Part shown: positions 12,120 through 23,224 of the stretch, piece after piece
Layout: every line of letters starts with the position of its first letter
Numbering within the stretch: the stretch's first letter is position 1
Source of the DNA: Chrysopilus asiliformis
Lineage: Eukaryota; Arthropoda; Insecta; Diptera; Rhagionidae
Assembly (NCBI GenBank): GCA_964034945.1
Contig: OZ035961.1
Location: forward strand, 92,997,491-93,061,490
Direction of reading: 5' to 3'
Length of the DNA: 64,000 bases
Notes under the pieces: model-generated
What the model was told of the DNA's origin: nothing
The model's input: the letters and a program-made list of their open reading frames with translations, nothing else
Database searches by the model: none
Position numbers and translations under genes: made by a program

Positions 12120-13850
12120 CAATTTTTCGAAGTAGGTACTTCAAAAATTTGACTTCAAGAAAAAATTGCAGCAAATAAAATTTGGTTAAGTGGGATCCCT
12201 GGTCGAATGTAATCTCACGTCGAACTTTATCCATAAAGCAATTAGTGTTGTTGTATTGCGAACAGGTAGGAAAAGCGATAAATATGCATTTGTATAGAAG
12301 ATTAGGTAAAATGAATTAAAAGTTGAATCCGTTGAACGTTAAGCGAAATGTTAGGGTGGTGTTGGTGTCCAATAACCATCCGAATGCGCAGTATCTACAG
12401 TGCAGTAGGGGATTCAAATCAAAGTTTCTCGCGCTCCTCTTTTTGAAGATGAAAAACGAAAATCTTTGATCAACAAACTGACTCGATCAATCTCTTTCAT
12501 TCAATTAACAGCATAATTAGCCGCAGGCTACCATCTCATCTGAGAAAATGGAAATTGACAGGTAGGGAGAAAGGGTATTTTAATCCTATAGGATCCTATC
12601 GCCGTCAACTAGTTAAGAATCGCTGATGATAAAAAGGAAGTGAACCAGACTAATACTGTGGGGAAGTTAAAAGTTTCCCATCACTACAATAAGGGAATTA
12701 GACTTTTAATTCGTTCTCTAATGTTTCCTGGACGACTGGATAGACTGCATGCACACCTGATTTTAAAGAAAACACCGTCGAATCTCAAAGTGTGGGAATG
12801 CAGCGCTTGAGAAGTGGAGGGCAATCAGGTGTGACTGCTCTTTAAGATAAGATACACTTTATTAAATGAAAGAAGAAGTCTTGGTATAGCGAAGACGACC
12901 AAACGATCAAAGCCTAAAAGCATTTTAATAATTATACGATGGTATGTTTGTATTATGGGGGAAAACTAGTTTCCATCTCTATGAGAAGAGCAAGCAAGTT
13001 GACTACTACCCGCTTGATTATAATTCCAACGTTTCTACAATCGAATTGAAAGAGTTTTCCATGATCGGCCAACATCAAAATGAAAAGTGTTTCTTTTTAG
13101 TTTTATAACATGATGTTGTTACCTTGACCAAGGGCGAACATATTAACATAAATTCAAATGTTTATTCTCAGGTGTGAATGCCGAGCTGATTGCCAGGATG
13201 GACATAATTATCGGGAATTATAAGGGGAACTCTTTACGCTATAATATGTACGTGAGTTCAAGTTGGATTCAAATCGATGGTAGCCACTTTAAACATATGA
13301 AGTTAAAAATAGTTCAAGAGTGAACTCATATAATGGTTAATTACGTTCAGGTTTAAAAATATTTAGACTAGACAAGCGTGAAATTATTTTTAGTCTATTT
13401 TGAGTTCGGGATAATTTTTTTTTTGTTAATTAGTGCCGGAGGATCTACCAGAACAATTTTCCAAGAATCAATAAAACAAACTGATGTAATAAAATTTCGT
13501 TGATAGATAGTGGGAGGAATTTTGTTTACGTCTTTTGTTGTTTGTTTATTTAAATTTATGAGTGGGATTTGTTTTTCTATTTTATGTATCAATATAATTG
13601 GGGTATAATGAATTGATTTTCTTCGTAAAGTTGTAGAACTATCCTATAAGAATAAAAGTTTTTGGCGGCTTACCGATTTTTATTTAAAATAATAAGAGCT
13701 TTATCACCGGTCCATAAATCACACTTTCAGAAGGGGGATCTGTGACTGTATGACGATGGTACTAAACTACAGTAACATCTCCTAATTGGAACACTTCCGT
13801 AACTAGGACAAAATCAGAATCAGGGTACCCTCGGATTCTTTTCCCGCATT
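12120..13850. other. Stretch without recognisable gene
   Basis: No conserved coding segment was found. A fragment of the GTCCATAAAATA family lies near 13700-13765. Confidence 0.45.
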
Positions 13851-13858
13851 TTTCATAA

Positions 13859-13924
13859 GGCCCTATCACAGAATCCGAATCGTTTACGATTCGAACCATT
13901 CGTATCGGATTCTGTGATAGGGCC
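13859..13924. repeat. 66-bp hairpin with GGCCC ends
   Basis: GGCCCTATCACAGAATCCGA and its inverse form a nearly continuous hairpin with a very short centre. The GGCCC ends resemble those of the 2717-3517 element, so this may be a minimal Harbinger-type MITE. Confidence 0.65.
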
Positions 13925-14006
13925 TATAGACAACAGCCTCTGGGATATCTCAGAATTGGGACACGAAAAGCCTAACATTTTGGACGAGCGCCAAAAACAT
14001 TTAGCA

Positions 14007-14195
14007 GTTTTTTAAAAGCTTTTATTTAGTTTATTTTTTTTTGTCTGTCAGGGTCAAGTCTTGTAATCTAATTTTGACCCTATTTCACTCATCCGATTGA
14101 CTTGAAATTTTGCACACATACGTAACTCCGGTGACAATACGACTTCGTCCTTGTAAGGACAACGGAAGATCCTATAAGGATAACTGAAGTCGAGT
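14007..14195 (+). repeat. Dispersed repeat, second copy of the 4081 family
   Basis: It shares TTTTAAAAGCTTTTATTTAG, CGATTGACTTGAAATTTTGC and the TCCTTGTAAGGA motif with 4081-4290, in the same order and spacing. It is truncated before the tandem units. Confidence 0.65.
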
Positions 14196-14199
14196 TCTT

Positions 14200-15990
14200 A
14201 TACCGTGTACACACTAGAGTTCGCGAACAGTTCGCAGAGACGACTACACCAAATTTTTAATAATGCTTATTTCTGCCTCCTCCACTCTTTAAAGAACAAA
14301 AAAAAACTACACAAAATCAAATCTCATGACACCAAAATGTTTTAATTTCGCTTTATCTGTACCCATTATGAAACGGATGTCTAGATTTCCTTCGAACTGA
14401 ATTCATTTTATCATCCGGTGATGGACATAAATAAGACATGCAAACATGTAATTTTCTGATGTTTATATTTTTTCTACAACAGATAAGGAAAATTATAAAC
14501 GACTCTTTAATATACACGGAACATGTCTATAGAAAACCGTTTTCTGAGAAAATTTAGAGGTTTTTTTTCTGGGATGTTTGCTCTGTTATAAAAATCGAAA
14601 AGATCAAGAACCTCTCAGTTCTAAAGCTTTTCATTTTTTTTTTCGTTGTTTAAGATACGAGGATAAAGTTTATCATCTAAATATAGATTCAAAAGACCCA
14701 AAATTGTATCAAGTCGTTAAAAGTGATATGCCTACGTAAATTAGGCTCATAATTTCTTTTCATCTTAATTTGAATACTTTGTACACGTTCATTTCTACTG
14801 TAGTTAACGTATATCTGCACCCAAATCTTAAGACGCTGATGCTCTTTGAAAAAAATCAGATAAAAGTATCTGTTTTACATCTTGTTTCATAAAATTTGGA
14901 CATTAAACCGTTAAAAGTTAATAAAATCATCATGTTCCACTGATTATATTGCCTCGTAATAGCAAGCTAGCACTTTAAGAAAAGGAAATACAACGGAAAA
15001 TTTAACAATTACTTTATTACAATTTGAAATTTTTAGATTTTACTATCATAGCGTTTTTTTATTATTATTATTTTTTAAACTACTGGTGATTGGCAGTAAA
15101 AGTTACATAAAAATGGATAAACTTATAATTTTTCGTTTAAGGAAGATGATTTTTCCATAAAAGTGCTTGTATGCAAAATCTATTATTACTTATTTATGGA
15201 AAAATCAACTTTTTAATATTTATTTCATTCGCAAATTGGATTTTATTCAAAATTCTTCCCGTACATCAAAATTGAATTTCGGATATTATTTTTTTCTTGA
15301 AAAAGTATAAACTGAGTGTAAATCTGTGGCAGTTTTTTTATTGGCAATTATAAAAAAAACCTAATAGTAAAAGAAACCCCACAATAAATTTATCTCAATA
15401 CCTTTAGTTCATGGTTTTTTTTTCTAACAAAGAAAATTTTAAGTTTGCGTTTGGGTTGAGTCGGTGTCAAAAGTTATACGACCCTTTGATTGTGACCTTA
15501 GAAATTTTATAGTTTATTGCTACGTAAACAAACTGAATCGGAAATCGTGAAAACTTGACTTTGGCATATGATGATATATTACCAAATAAAATAAAACAAA
15601 ATTTTCTTTCGGAAGTTTGTATAAATTGAAGGTCTCTTTTGATAGCATTATAGTATATTTTTATCTGAGAGTATTAAAATTCGCGACCATAAATAGAGAA
15701 ATAAATTACAGCGCTATCGGCTAACAACAATAATGAAAATAATGTCAAACGTTCACCTGAAGGTCGTTCGATGAAAACTCAAATGAAAAACTTGATTTGA
15801 CGCTGACCTAAAGTGTCAGGTGTATGGAATAGGTATGAAGCGAGTAAGTAGTTTGAGCATAATTGACGCTGCCAGCGTTGTTCAAACATCACAAAAAATC
15901 GTGATTGTCACTTAATTTAATGTACTAATGCATGTAAGAAATTTAGAAAAAAAATACAGAGAAGCTTGAATTTATTTGCCCGGTTTTATC
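14200..15990. other. AT-rich stretch without recognisable gene
   Basis: I found no open reading frame with family resemblance and no clear repeat structure. Confidence 0.45.
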
Positions 15991-15997
15991 AATAACG

Positions 15998-16199
15998 CAC
16001 GGAAAGAAATCCAAAAAGGAATATACGACACAGTGGACTATTCTGTAATAATTCCCTAAAAATCAGGAAATATTCCTATAATTTTGAGAAAATTTCCTGT
16101 TTTTTGACATAGTTTTGACTGGGAGTCATTACCAAAAAAATTCACTGTCTCGTATTTTCCTATTTTTTGTAGGAATCTGACCTATTATTTCTCTCCGTG
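15998..16199. mobile_element. MITE with CACGGARAGAAAT ends
   Basis: The left end CACGGAAAGAAATCC and the inverse of the right end CACGGAGAGAAATAA pair. Pairing extends inward through GGAATATACGACACAGTG and TCACTGTCTCGTATTTTCC. The CACGGAG ends resemble the larger foldback element at 35258-36611. Confidence 0.55.
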
Positions 16200-16706
16200 T
16201 GCATAGAATCGATTTTTGGACAAAAAAACTAATTAGGTACATCAAAGTGTTTTAAGCAACTTAAAGACACTGATTTTTCCGACCGACGATGCTATCAAAA
16301 AAATGTTTCATAAAAAAAATAATGTGTTTCTGTCCACTGTCGTACCAAAGCAAATCGGCGCCCGGGACTAAACTAATCTTCGACGTCCCCTTCTCTTTAT
16401 TAAAGGAATATTTGCTTCAATTTTGGTTTGTTTTAGAAATATAAGATTACCTTATTTCTTCAAATTAAAACAAAAACTGCGCTCCAAATCTTTAGAACAA
16501 AAGCCATAATTAACAATAGTTCCATAAAATGCGCCGCAGGCGCAATTTTTGTGATGTGGGCAGACATTTTTCAAAAAACTGAGAAAGTTTTTATAGGTTT
16601 TTAGATCAAATATATTCTTCAATTAAAAGCTTCGCAGTTGTCAGAGAAGCATAACTTCATATATGACCTTTATGAAGTTTAAATACAAGGTGGGGGTTCA
16701 TTTGCA

Positions 16707-16730
16707 CCCCCCCCCCCCCCCCCCCCCCCC
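16707..16730 (+). repeat. Homopolymer run of 24 C
   Basis: Twenty-four consecutive C followed by TCCC. Such a run is exceptional in DNA this AT-rich. The length is prone to assembly and sequencing error. Confidence 0.9.
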
Positions 16731-16734
16731 TCCC

Positions 16735-18860
16735 ACTTTCCTTCCTTAGGGAAGGCCCTGTTTCTGTTTGTTCGCTTATAATTTAAGAACCACTGACTCA
16801 ATTTGGACCAAATTTTCCGGAACGCTTTTCAATACCAAGGGGCGGTTTTTGGACTATGATTTATAGTATTTACATAGTTTTTTTATACGATGGAATTCTG
16901 CCAGTCAATAATAATTTGAGCTTACTATAATCGGAATTGGTTCTTGTCATGTGATTTTCTACCATAATTCAATCTTCTTAGTTATAGACGGGCCCCACTG
17001 TACTCGTACAGATGGAATTTTTTTCTTCACCGAGTAAAACATATGTGCGTAGAATTGCTTCTAATTTACATTTCTCAAGGATGTATCGAGAACATACTTA
17101 AAATCAAGTGCGACATAAAAAAAATTGAACCTGGGCTCGGTTTCGATATTTATATGAGTAGGCATTATCGAACATAATATCCACATATAACAGGTATTGA
17201 TATCCTCATTAAATATTAATAGAAATCATTTGCTGTACTCTTTACTTTGCGTCTTCATGTCTGTCCTACCTGACCATTGCATTCGCTCACATCACAAACA
17301 GGAGGGAATATCTCTTCATCGTCACTGATTGACTTTTGTATGTTTTGTTGAAAATATTTATCTTTGCATTTATTCGTTACTTTCTACGTGCTTAGGTTCG
17401 TTAAAATTGCGTTACCCACACGACTTCAATTGATTTGGATTTTGATTTTTTTTTAACCAGGTAGGTTTAAAATACTCGGACATCAATTTATAATGAAGAA
17501 TATTCAATTAGTTTTGTTTTTACAGTCAACTTTGGTTAGTTCTGGATTGACTGGAAATTTTAAGTTGAGTACTTGTACTCATAGTTTCAAACGGAAAACT
17601 AATAGCAATATTAGGTATTGGTTGGTTTTTGCGTACAGGTGGTCATTTTCAATTACTTGACAATTCCAAAAGAAGGAGGGGAGTGTGGGGGGTAAAATGA
17701 ACAAATATCTCTCTCCCACATATTCGCGTTGAATAAGTGCGCAATAGCCTAGTTTATAATAGCTACAGAAGCAACCGATTAACAATGAAAATTCTATTTC
17801 AATTATGAAAATTCAAAATCCAGCTGCCAGAAGGTGCGCAATAACTTTTTTGCTTGACTTAACAACCCGACTTTATTATAAATAAGATAAATAAATTAGC
17901 GACCAGCTGAATATTAATTATTCGATTTCATATTTGATGAAAAAATACGAGAGTCGGTTTTTTATATACAAATGTGACTTGAATATAGATTACTGCTTTT
18001 GGATAGAAGTCAATCAGAAAATCGTAATTAGTTTTTTTCGTATTTTTAATCTGGTTAGGATTTAATATATTTTTAATCTGGTTAGGATAGATATATATTT
18101 TTAACAAATGCATTTAATTTCTTTTTTAGTCATAATTTAGATTAAATATTGTCGATTAAAATGGTCTTTTTTGATGACTTTTTATCACATATGTAAGTCT
18201 TTTAAACAAAAATGAGCAGTAATTGCGTCAGATCTAACAACAACGATTCTGATAGATTTGTCACTCGAAATTACACGACTTTGCTTCGAACTGCAACTTG
18301 CCACTCTGTCGGAATTGGCATTGATTTTTTTTAAATATGAATTATCTCTTTATTAAAAAATTGTGTGTTTGTACTATTTCTTTTTTAAGTTGGTAAAATC
18401 TAACGTAATTACAGGTGAGTCGGTTCACTTAATATTTGTCGTGTCGCAAGTCTATCATTCTGTCGCATCAAATCGACTGCACAATTGTCAATAGAGCTGA
18501 TACAAAATTTTGAACGGAATCTTCGGATAGAAATGGACTGAAAACTGCTCTCTGGTCCAGAAGAATAAAGTACAAACAATGCAACTTCTAGAAGACAGGT
18601 CCATGCCGGGAGGGGAGCAGGAGACGGTGGACCCGAATATACATAGATTTTAATTTGCGCTAAAAGGTACATATATGCACATTTGAATTCGATGTGCATA
18701 TTTTTTAAAAAGCTACAGCAAACTTTTATTTCTAAAAGCTGAGCCTGGTTTCTAAAAAAACTGAGGCCAATTTTTGTTGCCATAATCACAAACAAAAATC
18801 TACACATTCCTTCTTTTCAAAAATTTCAGGTACAAAATACAAATTGTTATCATCTTATTT
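16735..18860. other. Stretch without recognisable gene
   Basis: An open stretch on the minus strand at 18409-18807 has no recognisable motif. A 28-bp AT-rich duplication lies near 18046-18090. Nothing else can be supported. Confidence 0.4.
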
Positions 18861-18864
18861 GGAA

Positions 18865-19432
18865 AAGAAAACATAACAAAAGCTATAATTGCCAATCTGG
18901 CAATCATTGGAGACCCGTATGGTGATATTCGTATCAAAATTCGAACAGTTATACCAAAACTCCACTTTGAAGTCAAACTTTCCAATAAGATTTTTTAAAA
19001 TTTATTCCAATCGGATTTTGATGTATGGGAGTTTTATGTAGAATCATATCCTAAAAAACTTTTGTTCTTAAGATGCACCGTTTTTAAGATATTCGCAAAA
19101 ATCGTTTTCGTTCGTATGGGGGGTACCCCCCCGAATGGTTCATTTTTGCCCATTAACGAACTTAACGTAAAATTTTACGAAAAACCAATCTGCGCAAAAT
19201 TTTAAGTCTCTAGCTCAATCCGTGCGCCCGCAATCCGCGCCACAGACAGACGGACAAACAGACGGACAGACAGACGGACAGACAGACAGACGGACGGACA
19301 TGCAGAAATTAATTATTTTTATCATTCTAAACACATTGGTGTAATTCATTTTTGAGTGTGATGACGGGATCTTGGCGTTACAAACGGTAAGGCAAATCTA
19401 ATATAACCTTTGGTTTCACCATACGGGTATAA
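18865..19432 (-). repeat. Dispersed element R1, copy A
   Basis: About 570 bp, on the minus strand relative to copies at 39968-41085 and 44426-45010. All share, in order: a CCCGTATGGTGAAACC start, TTACCGTTTGTAACGCCAAG, a TCCG/TGTC microsatellite, GCGCGGATTGCG, a GGGTACCCCC motif, AAAACTCCCATACATCAAAA, and a TTGCCAGATTGGCAATTATA hairpin at the end. There is no TIR and no coding region; the class is unknown (SINE-like, or non-autonomous of another type). Confidence 0.75.
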
Positions 19433-21560
19433 CAAGTGTCAGACTCAGATTTTTTGGACGGACCTGCCAGAAAGTCTCCGTCAAAATGCCTAACTGTCGA
19501 TAAAATACATCACTTTAATTTTAGGCTTTTCTAAACCCTTCTTCCCTCTTGTTTTTTTTTTTGGAATTTTTTGTATTTAATTTAATACCACAATCATAAT
19601 ACCGCAGACCTCCGCCTAAAAGTGTGAATTTGGAGTGCCATGTATGGAAAAAATATTTAAAATCGTTTTAGTAAAACGTTCGGTTTTTCCAAATTGGCGC
19701 CATTCGTCAGGAAATGACAAAAAAAACTTTCTGTTTCGATTTTACTTTTTACTTGGTTTTTACAAAAGTTGGCATAAAAACTACGAAAAAGGAAACGACT
19801 TTCAATCAATGACATTTCACGCACTAATCTAATGATTGGCTTTTAAAATATTACCGCAATTTACTTCGTAGAATTGAAACACGTTCGTGCAAACAGAAAA
19901 ATGTTTTAATTTAACAAAAAAAGGCAGGGATTTGAAAATTATTTGAAGAAAGTAAATGACACAAAATATGAAATTACTTAATGATAGATACTTGGCCAAT
20001 TGCACCAGGCCGGTGGTGAGCTTGCGTTTTAGTCGATAAATAGGTTAAAAATTAACTGGAGCGTAAATCTTTCGGAAGCGATTTATTCACTTGAAAATGA
20101 TGCCATAACATACTTACATCGAAGATCACTTTAAAAAAAATAGAGTTAGCCAGCTAGGCATTGCACGCAAATCGATAGGAAAACGAACAAATAAACCGAC
20201 TTCTCGTATATAACAATCACAAGTAAAAATTCTTTTTTAGTTAATAATAAAGTCAAAAGAAAACCCAAAGAAGCAATCATAGCCGACAAGGTGCACCAGT
20301 TCTGAGCTAAATTGCACATGTAATGTTGCACAAATCGGTGATGCGTGAATTTAATAGCCACAAAACTTTAATTTGCGATAATTGCGAAACATGAGATTAC
20401 CATCCAACCAACCAAACCATTTCTATGTAACTCACAATGTCCGGCCATCCATGGATATATCTATCAGTTAGTTTTTCTATCCATCTGCGCTATTACTGCG
20501 CTATTACCCATTGGTAACCGCAAATGTTAAAAATTCGAAGTTTTATTTTATAACACTTCCAGCTTTGTTTCATGTCTGATGCTGATAACCCGCACAATTC
20601 AACAAATAGCCACCAAAAAATTTCATTTCACTCGGATAATCGTCTTTAAGCCTAATTACATTTCACTTGTAAAGCTAGGAAGTATCTATCTATTACACTT
20701 CAAATAACATCGACCATTAGCAGATTTTTTTTTCATATTTCGCTTTTATGTTTGAGGTCTGAACTCTTAAAATTATCTGGGAAATGTTTAATGGCTCATT
20801 TTTTGCCTTTTTTAGTTAAATCGGTTACCACGGAAGTAATGAGAATTTCAACAACCAAAGTTTAAAGTTTATTATGCAAAAGCATACAATTGGAAGATCT
20901 TTTTATAAACAAGAAAAATTCAGCTATTTAATTTGTAAAAAAAATCTGTTAATTACTTTCTAATTTCTGGTAACATTTGATTTTTAATAGCAGATTTATA
21001 TGAATGAAGAAGAAGAGTTGGGGATAGTGATATCCAAAGTTCGAAAGTGATTGTGTCAAAACAATTGATAGATGAAAATTTGTCATCGAAAACTGGACAA
21101 TCTTTTAAAAACAGGATTTCAAACTTTTCGTTCCTGAAAACTTTTCTAAATTCGCGTAGACAAAAAACTCGAGGATTTAGGAAACCTTTCCTTAAAAAAA
21201 ATACACTAGGCAACAGAAATTTTGCATTGTTTTGATATGTTTTTTTCAGAAAGCTATTGACGAAGAAAAATTACACAGCCGGACAAAAACAGACTTTTTT
21301 GGTGCACGCGATAAAAGAGCCGTTTTAGAGTAATTTGGTAATTTGTCGCAGAATCCGAATTGAAATTGCGATCCAGATAGGAAAACTTTGTATTTTTGCG
21401 AAGCTTAAGAATGTCTTCAAAAAATTTACCAACTTCAATAACCAATAACTTTTCTACTATTACGTGGATTTTAGTTTTCTTTTGTGGAGTGTAATTCATA
21501 CATTTACGCGAACTTTTAACTTTGGAAAAAATGTTTGCTTTTGTAAGAATATAGCTTAAT
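19433..21560. other. Stretch without recognisable gene
   Basis: Only short open stretches without family resemblance. No RNA gene or complete element was identified. Confidence 0.4.
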
Positions 21561-21564
21561 CCAC

Positions 21565-22080
21565 CTAACGGTGAGGAGATGATACCTTTCTTACATAATT
21601 ATGTTGAAAGTTTTTAAACAAAAACATTTGAAAACTCGAGAACTATTTGAAGTAGAACGTTGAAATTTGGCATAGAATAGGATTTTATCAAAAGATAAAC
21701 TTCTTCCGAAAATGGGAAAAATTGACCCAATCTTTCCACCGTTTCCCATACAAATGTAAGAGTTTTGCAATTTTATTGAAAACGGTTTATTTTTCCCAAA
21801 ATCGTGTTCCATAGGGTTCTATGGTACGATAACAGCGCAAAAAAGCCCGTCAAAATCGGTTGTTTGCTGGTAGAAATCGATCTTACAAATTTCGTTACGC
21901 ACATAGATACGAACGAGCAAACACGCACATACAGACATGTTGCGGACTATATCGAACTGAGTCGATAGGTATATGTCCCGAGAACGTGCGGGGCTCCGTT
22001 TTGATTTCGGTTGTTAGAGTGATTTTAATACCTTTCTTAAAATATCCGAGATTTTTCATTTGTGTGAAACAAATATATAT
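21565..22080 (+). repeat. Dispersed repeat R5, copy 1
   Basis: It shares several blocks with 33140-34825 on the opposite strand: AACGGTGAGGAGATGATAC at the edge, a TTTCCCATACAAAT block, and a block around 21930-22010 with GACATGTTGCGGACTATATC and GGGGCTCCG. In the other copy these blocks are inverse complements. There is no coding region. Confidence 0.55.
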
Positions 22081-22090
22081 ACTTCTAGAC

Positions 22091-22694
22091 CAGTGGTTCC
22101 CAAAGTGGTCCCTATGGACCCCTAGGGGTCCCCGGGATCATTCAGGGGGTCCGTGGAAAATTAAAATAGATTTGGGGGTCCCTGAACAACGTCAGGGGGT
22201 CCGCGCAAGGTTTAATATAAAATAAAAAAAATGTGACACATTTTTATTACTATGGAAGTTAAAATAAATAACAGAAGCTGTTGATTGCTTTTCCGTCTTC
22301 CTATTTGGTAGAACGTAGATTCAGTGCCGTTATGAGCCTCATCACAAAAAAAAGAAACCGACTAGAAATTAGTACTCGTGGGGATTTGCGGTTGCTACTC
22401 ACAAACATTGAGCCGAACATAAATACACTCATAACATCCCATCAGGTTCATTCAAGTCATTAATTTTTTTTTGTATTTTAAAACAAAAGTTATAATTTCA
22501 ATAAATACTTCTTCAACAAAATGTTTAATTTATATTTTATTTTTACGTCACCATTTACCATTCAAGACATCAAAGTTAAATTTGTAATTGTTCTTTTATG
22601 CATTTTTGTAGTAAATGGGTGAAAACCCAGGGTCCGTGGGCAAGTTTTGACTATGAAAAGGGGTCCGTGGGCCAAAAGAGTTTGGGAACCACTG
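22091..22694. mobile_element. hAT transposon relic with perfect 8-bp duplication
   Basis: TTCTAGAC flanks both sides (22083-22090 and 22695-22702). The ends read CAGTGGTTCCCAAAG and approximately its inverse, the classic hAT terminal sequence. The 604-bp body keeps only the very C-terminus of a transposase (22281-22463). The internal deletion makes it non-autonomous. The intact TSD suggests modest age. Confidence 0.92.
22281..22463 (+). pseudogene. hAT transposase C-terminal dimerisation fragment
   Basis: A 60-codon frame without an ATG start. It contains SSYLVERRFSAV followed by LITKKRNRLE and RGDLRLLLTNIEP. This order is typical of the hAT C-terminal dimerisation domain in insect ZBED5-like transposases. 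The DDE catalytic core is absent, so it is a remnant. It lies wholly inside the hAT element. Confidence 0.85.
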
Positions 22695-22898
22695 TTCTAG
22701 ACAAACAAAAACTTTTTATTGATTGAGATAGACTGCCAGAAGCAAACAACAATCGAAGATTCCCAAAAAAAAAGGTTGTGGTCGGTTTTGTGACAAAATT
22801 CCATCTGGGTTAATTGAAAATTTTAAAAGCAATGATTGTTTTTTTAACGAATTTCTTCGCAATAAAATCGAAATCGAATACAAAATGAACAACAATCA

Positions 22899-23019
22899 GA
22901 AGGGACTAGTCCATAAAATATATGACAATTATTCTCTTTTCGGCATGTCGAACCCCGTTTCCCATCCATCGTCAAGCTGCCGTCATACTATCGTCATACG
23001 CATTTTATAAATATCCCTT
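22899..23019. repeat. Dispersed GTCCATAAAATA family, copy 3
   Basis: Begins AGGGACTAGTCCATAAAATA and ends ATTTTATAAATATCCCT, the loose inverse. The interior is C-rich like the other copies. It lies about 200 bp beyond the Atf6 stop codon. Confidence 0.5.
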
Positions 23020-23224
23020 TGTAAACTCAATTATTGTATCAATCATTTTAATATGAACTGGTTAAATTAAAACAGGCAACGGTAATTTTTTCAATAATTT
23101 AATAAAACTCCCATTTGTAATGCAAATTCACAAGAAAAACATTGAAAGATTACAAACTTATTTCAATTATTGCACACGTGCTGAAATCACTTTTTTTTTA
23201 AATTAACAATATTTTTTTTAAATT

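Noticed and set aside
16031..16146. CACAGTG and CACTGTC as a third Transib pair
   Set aside because: These lie inside the CACGGARAGAAAT-ended MITE (15998-16199) as part of its arms. No 5-bp duplication flanks them.
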